This document shows, piece by piece, positions 35,118 to 42,539 of a DNA stretch of 46,153 bases. The first letter of the stretch is position 1. Every line of letters starts with the position of its first letter. The notes under the pieces were generated by a model that did not search any database, was not told the DNA's origin, and saw nothing but the letters and a program-made list of their open reading frames with translations. This DNA comes from Verrucomicrobiota bacterium. Lineage in GTDB: Bacteria; Verrucomicrobiota; Verrucomicrobiia; Limisphaerales; JACPZS01. The stretch covers positions 1 to 46,153 of the forward strand of contig JACPZS010000003.1 of the NCBI GenBank assembly GCA_016195385.1. Reading direction: 5' to 3'. The position numbers and the translations under genes are program-made.

Positions 35118-35654
35118 TTATTGAACCGTCTTGCCTTCTTTGCGGACGACCTTTTCATCCACGTAGCGAACGCCTTTGCCTTTGTAGGGCTCGGGCGGGT
35201 AATACGCCCGGATTTCCGCAGCCACCTGACCGACGACCTGTTTGCTCGGACCTTCGATCGTAACTTTGGTGTTTTCCTCAACGCTCACTTTGATCTGGTC
35301 GGGAATCGCGTAATTAATCGGATGAGAATAGCCGAGGCTCAGGTTTAAGTTCTTACCTTGAACCGCTGCCTTGAAGCCGACGCCTTGAATCTCCAGTTTC
35401 TTGACGAAACCTTCGCTGACGCCGTGTACCAAATTGTTCAGAATCGCGCGGCTCAGGCCATGCAACGCCTTGGCCTCGGAATCTTCGCCCTGCCGGCGGA
35501 CGACGATCTTGCCATCCGCGATGGCCGCTTCGGTGCGGCGGGGCAGTTCAAAGTCGAGCTTGCCTTTGGGGCCTTCCACAAAAACTCGCTGGCCTTTCAC
35601 CTCGACCTTGACCTTGGGCGGGATGACGATGGGCGTTCTTCCAATTCTTGACAT
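35118..35654 (-). CDS. rplF: 50S ribosomal protein L6
   Basis: 178 residues, normal length, starting 'MSRIGRTPIVIPPKVKVEV' and carrying the conserved C-terminal 'YPPEPYKGKGVRYVDEKVVRKEGKT'. Two repeated alpha/beta folds are expected. It sits near the GTPase-associated region of the 50S. It begins 10 nt after rpsH, with no Shine-Dalgarno sequence seen. Confidence 0.98.
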   Translation of the reverse strand: MSRIGRTPIVIPPKVKVEVKGQRVFVEGPKGKLDFELPRRTEAAIADGKIVVRRQGEDSEAKALHGLSRAILNNLVHGVSEGFVKKLEIQGVGFKAAVQGKNLNLSLGYSHPINYAIPDQIKVSVEENTKVTIEGPSKQVVGQVAAEIRAYYPPEPYKGKGVRYVDEKVVRKEGKTVQ

Positions 35655-35664
35655 AAATCAACAG

Positions 35665-36054
35665 TTACCAGACGAAGCACAGAAGTTCGCCGCCTAGCTT
35701 TTGCTTCTGCGCTTCAATACCGGTCATTACTCCGCGCGAAGTCGAAACAATCGCAATTCCCATTCCGTCCAAGACGCGAGGAATCTCCGTCGCGCCTACG
35801 TAGCGACGCAACCCGGGCGTGCTGATCCGGCGAAGTCCTTCAATGACGCCTTTGCGACCTTGATATTTGAGGCGCAGCTTGAGCTTCTTGATCTTGTTGC
35901 CTTCCACTGCACAATCGCTGACGTAACCTTCACGTTTCAAAATCTTCGCCACACTCTCTTTGAGCTTGGAATGAGGCATTTCCACATCGGGCAACAACGC
36001 CAAGTTGGCGTTGCGAATGCGCGTGAGCATGTCGGCTAGCGGATCAGTCATCAT
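35665..36054 (-). CDS. rpsH: 30S ribosomal protein S8
   Basis: 129 residues, normal length, starting 'MMTDPLADMLTRIRNANLA' and containing the C-terminal 'IVSTSRGVMTGIEAQKQKLGGELLCFVW' hallmark (only in part quoted). It binds helix 21 of 16S rRNA early in assembly; in E. coli it represses the spc operon. It starts 5 nt after rpsN. Confidence 0.98.
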   Translation of the reverse strand: MMTDPLADMLTRIRNANLALLPDVEMPHSKLKESVAKILKREGYVSDCAVEGNKIKKLKLRLKYQGRKGVIEGLRRISTPGLRRYVGATEIPRVLDGMGIAIVSTSRGVMTGIEAQKQKLGGELLCFVW

Positions 36055-36059
36055 AGGTT

Positions 36060-36329
36060 TTACCAGCTTGCTTTGGTCACGCCCGGAATCATTCCGTTGA
36101 GCGCGGCATGGCGAAAGGTCAAACGCGAGCAGCCGAATTTTCGCAGATAGCCGCGGCGGCGGCCGGACATCTGGCAGCGGTTCGTGGCGCGCGTCGGGCT
36201 GGCATTGCGCGGCAATTTCGCCAAGCCGGCATAATCTTTCTTCGCCTTCAACTCCGCCCGGATGGCGGCGTATTTTTTAATGGTTTCGCGCTTCTTCTTC
36301 TCGCGCTCAATCCAGGATTTTTTGGCCAT
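36060..36329 (-). CDS. rpsN: 30S ribosomal protein S14 (zinc-free long form)
   Basis: 89 residues, the C- form lacking zinc cysteines: starts '[20 protein letters not shown]' and ends '[17 protein letters not shown]'. '[20 protein letters not shown]' is the conserved rRNA-binding block. It joins the 30S head late in assembly. A purine-rich GGAAGGAAG stretch lies about 10 nt before the ATG. The gap to rplE is 4 nt. Confidence 0.97.
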   Translation of the reverse strand: MAKKSWIEREKKKRETIKKYAAIRAELKAKKDYAGLAKLPRNASPTRATNRCQMSGRRRGYLRKFGCSRLTFRHAALNGMIPGVTKASW

Positions 36330-36333
36330 AAAA

Positions 36334-36879
36334 TTATCTTCCTTCCGCGAACGGCATGCCCATCAACTTCAAAAATTCCAACGCCTCATCGTCCGTGGGC
36401 GCCGTCGTCACGATGGTGACATCCATGCCCTGCTGACGCTTGATTTTATCCAGTTCGATCTCGGGAAAAATGGTTTGATCCGAGATGCCGAGCGAATAGC
36501 TCCCGCGGCCATCAAATGAGCGCGACGAAACGCCGCGAAAATCGCGAATGCGCGGCAGTGCCGCAGCGACCAGACGATCAAAGAATTCATACATTGCATC
36601 GCGGCGCAACGTCACGCGGCAGCCAATGGGCTGGCCTTCGCGGAGCTTGAAATTGGCGATGCTCTTGCGAGACTTGCTGATCACGGGCTTTCGTCCGGTG
36701 ATGAGCGTCAAATCTTTCGCGGCGTCGTCAATGGCTCCCTTCTCGAGCGAGGCGCTCACGCCCATGTTGACCACGATTTTCTCCATTCGCGGCACTTGAT
36801 GGACGTTTTTATACTGCCGCTTTTGCATCAGCGCCGGACGCACTGACTCGACATATTTTTGGTAAAGCCTGGCTTTCAT
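36334..36879 (-). CDS. rplE: 50S ribosomal protein L5
   Basis: 181 residues, normal length. Conserved segments are '[20 protein letters not shown]', '[20 protein letters not shown]', '[19 protein letters not shown]' and '[20 protein letters not shown]'. It binds 5S rRNA and contacts P-site tRNA and S13. It is 51 nt after rplX, one of the larger internal gaps; that gap shows no clear structure. Confidence 0.98.
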   Translation of the reverse strand: MKARLYQKYVESVRPALMQKRQYKNVHQVPRMEKIVVNMGVSASLEKGAIDDAAKDLTLITGRKPVISKSRKSIANFKLREGQPIGCRVTLRRDAMYEFFDRLVAAALPRIRDFRGVSSRSFDGRGSYSLGISDQTIFPEIELDKIKRQQGMDVTIVTTAPTDDEALEFLKLMGMPFAEGR

Positions 36880-36930
36880 TTCGTTGGCTGCGGATTTTGC
36901 CGGAGCGTGCTTTGCAAATCGGAAATCATT

Positions 36931-37209
36931 TTAGCTGGCCGCCGGTTGCGTTTGCCCGCGCTTGGCCCTGCGCGCCTCATAATTGGTGGCGAGCATGACG
37001 TTCGAGATGTGAACCGTGCCCTCGCGTTCCACGATCGCGCCCTGCGGGTTCTGCTGGTTCTTGCGAGTGTGGCGTTTGATCATCTGACAACCTTCGACGA
37101 TGACCCGGTCCTTCTTTCGCAACACAGCGAGGATCTTGCCGCGTTTGCCCCGTTCGGAGCCGGTTGTGATCACCACTTCATCCCCGCGTTTGACGTGAAA
37201 TTTGCGCAT
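36931..37209 (-). CDS. rplX: 50S ribosomal protein L24
   Basis: 92 residues with a KOW motif ('VKRGDEVVITTGSERGKRGK') and the conserved 'VEGCQMIKRHTRKNQQNPQG'. It is one of the two proteins that start 50S assembly. The ATG is 6 nt after the rplN stop; a GGAGGT within the end of rplN lies 13 nt upstream, farther than usual. Confidence 0.97.
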   Translation of the reverse strand: MRKFHVKRGDEVVITTGSERGKRGKILAVLRKKDRVIVEGCQMIKRHTRKNQQNPQGAIVEREGTVHISNVMLATNYEARRAKRGQTQPAAS

Positions 37210-37215
37210 AACTGA

Positions 37216-37581
37216 CTAAATGACCTCCGGCGCGAGTGAAATGATCTTCATGAATTTGCGGTCACGCAGTTCCCGGGCGACCGGACCGAAAATGCGCGTG
37301 CCACGTGGATTGTTTTCCTTGTCGATGATCACAATCGCGTTGCTGTCAAAGCGCAGATAGGAACCGTCGTTGCGCCGGATGGCTTTGCGCGTCCGCACGA
37401 TGACGGCATTGACGACTTCACCCTTTTTAACCGTGCCATCCGGCGCCGCCTCTTTGATGTGCGCCTTGATGACGTCGCCGATGCACGCGTAGCGCTGATT
37501 GCGGCCGAGCACGCCAATGGCCGCAGCCCGCTTGGCGCCCGTATTGTCAGCCACATCCAGTATCGAACGAATCTGCAACAT
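37216..37581 (-). CDS. rplN: 50S ribosomal protein L14
   Basis: 121 residues, normal length, starting '[19 protein letters not shown]', with '[20 protein letters not shown]' and '[20 protein letters not shown]'. It sits at the subunit interface, forms bridge B8 and binds the silencing factor RsfS. It begins 15 nt after rpsQ. Confidence 0.98.
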   Translation of the reverse strand: MLQIRSILDVADNTGAKRAAAIGVLGRNQRYACIGDVIKAHIKEAAPDGTVKKGEVVNAVIVRTRKAIRRNDGSYLRFDSNAIVIIDKENNPRGTRIFGPVARELRDRKFMKIISLAPEVI

Positions 37582-37596
37582 AGTGTTTCGTTTTGC

Positions 37597-37893
37597 TTAG
37601 ACCGCCAAGGGCGCGGCCTCTTCTTTCCGGGTCACAATTTCCACCAGCCGCCAGCGTTTGGTTTTCGAGAGCGGCCGCGTTTCCTCGATGCGGACGCTGT
37701 CGCCCATCTTCGCCTCATTTTTTTCGTCGTGGGCGTAAAACTTCTTGTAGCTCGTCAGCACTTTCTTGAACTTGGGATGTGGAAATCGTCGTTGCACTTC
37801 CACGATGATGGTCTTGTCCATCTTATCGGAAACAACTTCGCCCACGCGCTCTTTGCGATGCGGACGGGGTTTGAGAATCGGAGTTTCAGACAT
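37597..37893 (-). CDS. rpsQ: 30S ribosomal protein S17
   Basis: 98 residues, slightly longer than the usual 80-90. The OB-fold core has '[20 protein letters not shown]' and '[20 protein letters not shown]'. The start region '[15 protein letters not shown]' and the Ala-rich end extend beyond the core. It binds the 5' domain of 16S rRNA. It is 8 nt after rpmC. Confidence 0.97.
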   Translation of the reverse strand: MSETPILKPRPHRKERVGEVVSDKMDKTIIVEVQRRFPHPKFKKVLTSYKKFYAHDEKNEAKMGDSVRIEETRPLSKTKRWRLVEIVTRKEEAAPLAV

Positions 37894-37901
37894 AGTTCAG
37901 T

Positions 37902-38099
37902 TCAGGCCGCGGGTTTGCGGAGCTGGGAAATGCGCGTTTCGACCCGCGCGATGTCGCGCCGCAGCAGACGCAGGCGCGCCGGCTTTTCCAATTGCGCGCT
38001 CGCTTGCTGCAAGCGCAGATTGAAGAGTTCGCGCCGCAGATCGCGGCTCTTGACGGTCAGTTCCACCGTCGTCAAATCTTTTAATTCAAGGGATTTCAT
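37902..38099 (-). CDS. rpmC: 50S ribosomal protein L29
   Basis: 65 residues, two-helix family: 'LKDLTTVELTVKSRDLRREL', 'NLRLQQASAQLEKPARLRLL', 'RRDIARVETRISQ'. It lies by the polypeptide exit tunnel next to L23 and the trigger factor dock. It follows rplP by 15 nt. Confidence 0.96.
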   Translation of the reverse strand: MKSLELKDLTTVELTVKSRDLRRELFNLRLQQASAQLEKPARLRLLRRDIARVETRISQLRKPAA

Positions 38100-38114
38100 T
38101 GCGCTAACCGCCGC

Positions 38115-38534
38115 TCAACCGACCTTGTGGCGGGAAATAAATTTGGTTCGCATCGGCAATTTGGTCGCCGCCAGCCGCATTGATTCACGCGCCACGGCCT
38201 CAGTCACACCGTCCACTTCAAACAACACATTCGCCGGCCGGATAACCGCCACCCAGGACTCCAACGGGCCTTTGCCCTTGCCCATGCGCGTCTCCAACGG
38301 CTTTTTCGTAAACGATTTGTCGGGGAACACCCGCAGCCACACTTTGCCCCGGCGCTTCATGTAACGCGTGATGGCCACGCGCGCCGCTTCGATGACCTTC
38401 GTATCCAGCCAGCACCGCTCCAGCGACTGCAACCCGTATTCGCCAAACGCCACCGTCGCGCCGCGCGAGGCCATCCCGGCCCGGCTGCCCCGGTGCATTT
38501 TGCGATACTTCACTCTGGCTGGCATCAATGGCAT
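38115..38534 (-). CDS. rplP: 50S ribosomal protein L16
   Basis: 139 residues. Conserved '[20 protein letters not shown]' near the start, '[20 protein letters not shown]', and '[19 protein letters not shown]'. A second ATG lies three codons in, but AGAGGA six to eleven nt before the first ATG favours the longer start. It helps position A-site tRNA. It begins 23 nt after rpsC. Confidence 0.97.
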   Translation of the reverse strand: MPLMPARVKYRKMHRGSRAGMASRGATVAFGEYGLQSLERCWLDTKVIEAARVAITRYMKRRGKVWLRVFPDKSFTKKPLETRMGKGKGPLESWVAVIRPANVLFEVDGVTEAVARESMRLAATKLPMRTKFISRHKVG

Positions 38535-38557
38535 AGCGATCCTCTATCGAAAAATTC

Positions 38558-39232
38558 CTAGTTGCTCGGACTGGCTGGAGCCGGAGTTGCCGCGGCCGGC
38601 TTGTCGTTCTTGTTTTCGCCTTTGCAAATCCAGCACTTAATCCCCAGCTTGCCGTAAACCGTCATGGCTTCCGCGAAACCGTAGTCAATGTTCGCGCGCA
38701 GCGTGTGCAGCGGCACACGGCCTTCATGGTAAGTTTCCACGCGCGCCAATTCCGCGCCCCCCAGCCGGCCGGCACAACGAATCTTGATTCCGTCGGCCCC
38801 AAAATCTATCGCCGTCTGCACGGCTTTTTTCATCGCACGACGGAAGGAAATCCGGCGCTCAAGCTGCAACGCGACATTCTCCGCCACGAGCTGGGCATCG
38901 GTTTCCGGAGATTTGATCTCCTGAATGTCCACGTAAATTTCCTTGCCGGTCATCTTACTCAACTCTTCCTTGAGCTTGTCAATTTCGGCGCCTTTACGAC
39001 CGATTACGACGCCGGGCCGGGCGGTGAAGATGGTGATGCGACACCTTGTGGCGGCGCGCTCGATGTGAATCTTGGGGACGGACGCCGATTCCAACTTCTT
39101 CTTGAGCAACTCGCGGATCTCGCGATCCTCCGAAAGCAATTTGCCGAAATCTTTTTTGTTCGCGTACCACTTGGACCGCCAGTCCTTGGTGACAGCGATG
39201 CGCAGACCGATCGGATTTGTCTTTTGTCCCAT
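38558..39232 (-). CDS. rpsC: 30S ribosomal protein S3
   Basis: 224 residues from ATG 39232 (the frame runs on to 39436 but that part lies over rplV). It starts '[18 protein letters not shown]'. The KH domain has '[19 protein letters not shown]'; the C-terminal domain has '[17 protein letters not shown]' and '[20 protein letters not shown]'. A Lys/Ala/Pro tail follows. It lines the mRNA entry channel. It starts 5 nt after rplV. Confidence 0.98.
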   Translation of the reverse strand: MGQKTNPIGLRIAVTKDWRSKWYANKKDFGKLLSEDREIRELLKKKLESASVPKIHIERAATRCRITIFTARPGVVIGRKGAEIDKLKEELSKMTGKEIYVDIQEIKSPETDAQLVAENVALQLERRISFRRAMKKAVQTAIDFGADGIKIRCAGRLGGAELARVETYHEGRVPLHTLRANIDYGFAEAMTVYGKLGIKCWICKGENKNDKPAAATPAPASPSN

Positions 39233-39237
39233 ATCGA

Positions 39238-39570
39238 TTACTCGTCGGTAAGCACGATTTTGATGTGGCAACTGCGCTTGAGGATCGGCCCCGCCGAACC
39301 GCGCGCCTTGGGCGTAACCCGTTTCATGGTCGTGCCCGTATTCGCCATGGCTTCTTTGACGCGCAGCGTCTCGGACTTCGCGCCATTGTTGTTTTCGGCG
39401 TTGGCGATGGCGGATTTCAAAGTCTTCGCCACCCAAAATGCGGACTTGCGCGGCACGACATGCAGGATGGCCTGCGCCTGGAGCGCGCCCAGCCCCTGAA
39501 TCTGGCGCGTCACTTCCCGCACTTTCTGGGCGGACATGCGCACGTTGCGTGTGATGGCTTGAACTTGCAT
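39238..39570 (-). CDS. rplV: 50S ribosomal protein L22
   Basis: 110 residues from ATG 39570; the frame extends upstream across rpsS but that segment is a shadow. Family segments: '[19 protein letters not shown]', '[20 protein letters not shown]', and the loop that reaches into the exit tunnel ('[20 protein letters not shown]'). It binds all 23S domains. The spacing is 4 nt from rpsS. Confidence 0.97.
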   Translation of the reverse strand: MQVQAITRNVRMSAQKVREVTRQIQGLGALQAQAILHVVPRKSAFWVAKTLKSAIANAENNNGAKSETLRVKEAMANTGTTMKRVTPKARGSAGPILKRSCHIKIVLTDE

Positions 39571-39574
39571 AAGA

Positions 39575-39856
39575 TTACTTGGCCTCGGCCTTGGCTGTGT
39601 GCGCTCCGTGCTTCTTGAACGTCCGCGTGAGCGAAAATTCTCCCAGCTTGTGGCCGACCATGTTTTCCGTGACAAACACCGCGTTAAAAATTTTCCCGTT
39701 ATGCACCTGAAACGTGTGGCCGACAAATTCCGGCGTGATTGTCGAGCGCCGCGACCACGTTTTTATCGGCTTCTTGCTTCCCGCTGCGGTCATCTTCGTG
39801 ATCTTTTCCATCAAGTGGAAATCCACGAACGGACCTTTTTTGATCGAACGTCCCAT
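39575..39856 (-). CDS. rpsS: 30S ribosomal protein S19
   Basis: 93 residues, normal length, starting '[19 protein letters not shown]' and with '[20 protein letters not shown]' and '[20 protein letters not shown]'. It sits in the 30S head and bridges to L5. It starts 3 nt after rplB. Confidence 0.98.
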   Translation of the reverse strand: MGRSIKKGPFVDFHLMEKITKMTAAGSKKPIKTWSRRSTITPEFVGHTFQVHNGKIFNAVFVTENMVGHKLGEFSLTRTFKKHGAHTAKAEAK

Positions 39857-39859
39857 AGC

Positions 39860-40705
39860 TTAATACTGTTTCATCGGCCGACCGTCCCGCCGCACCACGA
39901 TGAAGCGGCTCGAGTATTTGCGCTTCACGCGGGTCTTGTAACCTTTCGTGATGACGCCCCACGGCGTCACCGGATGCCCGCCGCCGGAAGTCTTGCCGGC
40001 GCCGCCACCCATCGGATGATCCACCGGATTTTTCGCCACCGCGCGACTCATCGGACGAATCCCCCGGTGGCGACTGCGACCAGCTTTGCCCAAGGTCACG
40101 TTTTCGTGATCGGTGTTGCCCACCTGTCCAATCGTCGCAAAGCAGTCTTGATGCACTTTGCGGATTTCTCCGGATGGCAGGCGAATCTGCGCATATCCTT
40201 CATCTCGCGACATGACGGTCGCCGCCCCACCGGCGCTGCGAACCATCTGCGCGCCTTTGCCCGGCGTCAGTTCCAGATTGTGAATCGGCATGCCGACCGG
40301 AATCGTTTTCAGCGGCAGGCTGTTGCCCACTTCAGGCGGCGCCGTATTTCCGCTGACAACTTTGGAACCGACCAGCAATCCCACGGGCGCGATGATGTAT
40401 CGCTTCTCGCCGTCCTTGTATTGCAACAGCGCGAGGCGCGCGGTGCGAATCGGATCGTACTCAATCGCAATCACGTTCGCTTCCATCCCGTGCTTATCCC
40501 GTTTGAAATCCACGTTGCGGACTTTCTGCTTGTGTCCGCCGCCAATGCCACGGCTGGTAACGCGCCCGTAGCAATTGCGGCCACCGGTTTTCTTGCGCGT
40601 GTACACCAGATTTTTCTCCGGCTTGCGCTTCGTAATGTCGTCGTACGACGCGATGGTGATGTATCGCGTCGATGGCGTTAACGGCCTAAACGATTTAACT
40701 GGCAT
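39860..40705 (-). CDS. rplB: 50S ribosomal protein L2
   Basis: 281 residues, normal length: '[20 protein letters not shown]' at the start, '[18 protein letters not shown]' and the conserved '[18 protein letters not shown]', whose His230 matches the residue linked to peptidyl-transferase activity in E. coli L2. It is the first gene of the superoperon here; S10, L3, L4 and L23 do not precede it. A promoter candidate lies about 120 nt upstream. Confidence 0.98.
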   Translation of the reverse strand: MPVKSFRPLTPSTRYITIASYDDITKRKPEKNLVYTRKKTGGRNCYGRVTSRGIGGGHKQKVRNVDFKRDKHGMEANVIAIEYDPIRTARLALLQYKDGEKRYIIAPVGLLVGSKVVSGNTAPPEVGNSLPLKTIPVGMPIHNLELTPGKGAQMVRSAGGAATVMSRDEGYAQIRLPSGEIRKVHQDCFATIGQVGNTDHENVTLGKAGRSRHRGIRPMSRAVAKNPVDHPMGGGAGKTSGGGHPVTPWGVITKGYKTRVKRKYSSRFIVVRRDGRPMKQY

Positions 40706-40831
40706 AAATCAAAAAATCCAAATTCGCAGCTTGGAGCGCTTGGCCATCAATCCCGCGCCCAGTCGGGCAGTCGGTTATCGGCCTGGCAAAATGGCTGTCC
40801 TTCCAACAAGTTCCTGCGGAAAGGAGCGCGA

Positions 40832-40859
40832 ACTATAACAACGTCGATTTTGAGCGCAA
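40832..40859 (-). promoter_or_regulatory. rplBp: Candidate sigma-70-type promoter of the ribosomal superoperon
   Basis: On the minus strand TTGCGC (40859-40854), a 16-nt spacer and TATAGT (40837-40832) form a good match to the -35/-10 consensus, especially at -10 (5 of 6). The start point would be near 40825, giving a leader of about 120 nt before rplB that contains a short GCCC-GACT-GGGC hairpin. The rest of the 303-nt gap between rplB and the divergent CbiX gene shows no gene. It supports rplB being the first gene of the transcript. Confidence 0.55.
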
Positions 40860-41008
40860 CAAGTTTTTCAAATTTTTTTGGCATCCCGCGTTTGGCTTCG
40901 ACCCGCAACCAATCTACGAACCAAAGTTTGACGCCCATTTTTAGCTCCGCCACGAAATCCGCCGGCTTGCGAGCCGCCCTGCCCTGCGTTAACCATTGGC
41001 TCGTGGCT

Positions 41009-41854
41009 ATGGAAAATTTCTCCGATGCAGCGCTCGTCCTCGTCGGACACGGCTCGACGCTCAATGCAGACTCCAGCGCACCGACGTATCAGCACGCGGA
41101 TGAACTGCGTCGGCGCGGCCTTTTCGCGCAAGTCGTCGAATGTTTCTGGAAGCTCGAACCATCCATCGCCGGCGTGTTGCGCGGTGTGTTCGCGCCGCGC
41201 GTGTTCATCGTCCCGCTGTTCATCAGCGAAGGCTATTTCACCGAACAGGTCATCCCGCGCGAACTTGGTTTGTGCGCGAATGACCAGCCCGATTTCCCGC
41301 GCGTGCAACGGCGCGGCACGCAGACACTTTTTTACTGCGGCCCCATCGGCACGCACGCGAGCATGACAAATATAATTCTCGCCCGCGCGCGTGACATCAT
41401 CGAGCAGCATCCCTTCCCGCGCGCGCCGAAACCCAAGGACATCGCGCTGTTCATCGCCGGGCACGGCACGGGCAATAACGAAAATTCGCGCGTGGCCATC
41501 GAGCGCCAGGTCGAACTCATCCGCGCGCGCGACGAATACGGCGAGGTTTACGCCGCGTTCATGGAGGAAGACCCGCGCATCGGCGAGTGCTACCGGCTCG
41601 CGCGGACGAAGCACATCGTCATGGTGCCCTTCTTCATCAGCGACGGCCTGCATTCCTACGAAGACATTCCGATGCTGCTCGGCGAGCCGGAGAAAACCGT
41701 GCGCGAGCGGATGCGCTGCGGCCAGCCGACCTGGCGCAATCCTTCCGAGAAAAATGGCAAACTCGTCTGGTACACCGCCAGCATCGGCAGCGAACCCCAC
41801 ATCGCGGATGTGATCTTGGCGCATGTCGGTGAAATAGCTTCACAAGAATTTTGA
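41009..41854 (+). CDS. Tandem CbiX-like (sirohydrochlorin chelatase family) protein
   Basis: 281 residues from ATG 41009; the frame opens at 40850, but the extra residues do not fit the family. It contains two similar halves. Half 1 (about 6-90) has 'LVLVGHGST' (His14) and 'VPLFISEGYFTEQVIP'; half 2 (about 144-230) has 'LFIAGHGTG' (His152) and 'VPFFISDGLHSYEDIP' (His215). In CbiX-type chelatases two histidines bind the metal: half 2 keeps both, while half 1 has Phe77 where the second His should be. It may insert cobalt, nickel or iron into a tetrapyrrole, but no cobalamin or sirohaem genes are adjacent, so the function is uncertain. Confidence 0.8.
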   Translation: MENFSDAALVLVGHGSTLNADSSAPTYQHADELRRRGLFAQVVECFWKLEPSIAGVLRGVFAPRVFIVPLFISEGYFTEQVIPRELGLCANDQPDFPRVQRRGTQTLFYCGPIGTHASMTNIILARARDIIEQHPFPRAPKPKDIALFIAGHGTGNNENSRVAIERQVELIRARDEYGEVYAAFMEEDPRIGECYRLARTKHIVMVPFFISDGLHSYEDIPMLLGEPEKTVRERMRCGQPTWRNPSEKNGKLVWYTASIGSEPHIADVILAHVGEIASQEF

Positions 41855-41988
41855 CCGAGTCCTCTTCACGACTGCGTAAGAAAAACTCCTTGCCGCCTTG
41901 GTCACGCGGCGCATAGACGCACCAGAGCAGCCGAAGGGAAAGGCTGTTACGAAGATTGGCAAGCGTCGTTGGAATTTTCAATCCATCC

Positions 41989-42122
41989 GATTCCACATTC
42001 TGAAGAATATTTTCCGGCACCGGAAAGTGAGGTATCGGGGACTGGCCAAGAACGGGCACCAGCTCGACACCCTCTTTGGCCTGGCCAATGGGGTGATCGG
42101 CGCGCGGACGACCGCGACGTGA
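41989..42122 (+). pseudogene. Remnant of IS5-type transposase C-terminus
   Basis: The plus strand reads 'FRHRKVRYRGLAKNGHQLDT' and then 'LFGLANGVIGAR' before a stop at 42120-42122. This is the characteristic C-terminal end of an IS5-group DDE transposase ('RKVRYRGLAKN...QL..LF.LANL...R'). Upstream sequence to 41898 in the same frame no longer resembles the family, and the DDE core is gone, so only about 45 codons survive. The short frame cannot give a functional protein. Confidence 0.7.
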
Positions 42123-42539
42123 AAATCCCCGCGCCCGGCCGGGCGCGCCGATGAAAAAAGAGCGGCCCACGACCTCGATCAAGCCGTAACCGGCCGGCGC
42201 ACCGGCGTCGTCCGCCGCAGTTTCCCGCTGCGGCGCTCGCCTTTCCAATCTTCCGGCAGGGGAAATGGGAAGGCTGGCTTTATTCGGCGTTTCCTAAACG
42301 CCGGACGGCGAGTGACGGCGATCTATGGCGCGGAACTTGATTTTGGCCAAAGCAGAGGAACGACACGATATTGCGCCAGTCGTTCCCGTTCCCGCCGCTT
42401 TGGTCGATGCTTTGCTTCGCCTCACGAAACTCGTCTCCGTGAAACGTCCACCGAAGGGGATTGTGACACCTTCGAGCAGGGATGACATGCACCAGAAAAA
42501 TGAACCTCGAGCCTTGGTGTCGATTCCTCAACCGTTGTT
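42123..42539. other. Intergenic stretch with a hairpin, no gene recognised
   Basis: The region between the IS remnant and the convergent glycoside-hydrolase gene contains a perfect hairpin, GCCGCAG at 42214-42220 with CTGCGGC at 42228-42234 (7-nt loop). Short open frames exist on both strands (for example from 42325 on the plus strand) but none shows a recognisable motif, and the plus-strand one runs into the 3' end of the next gene. The area is probably decayed mobile-element or spacer DNA. Confidence 0.4.

Noticed and set aside
40747-41064. Minus-strand open frame of 105 codons upstream of rplB, checked as a possible L23
   Set aside because: The product has no L23 features and overlaps the promoter candidate and the start of the CbiX gene.
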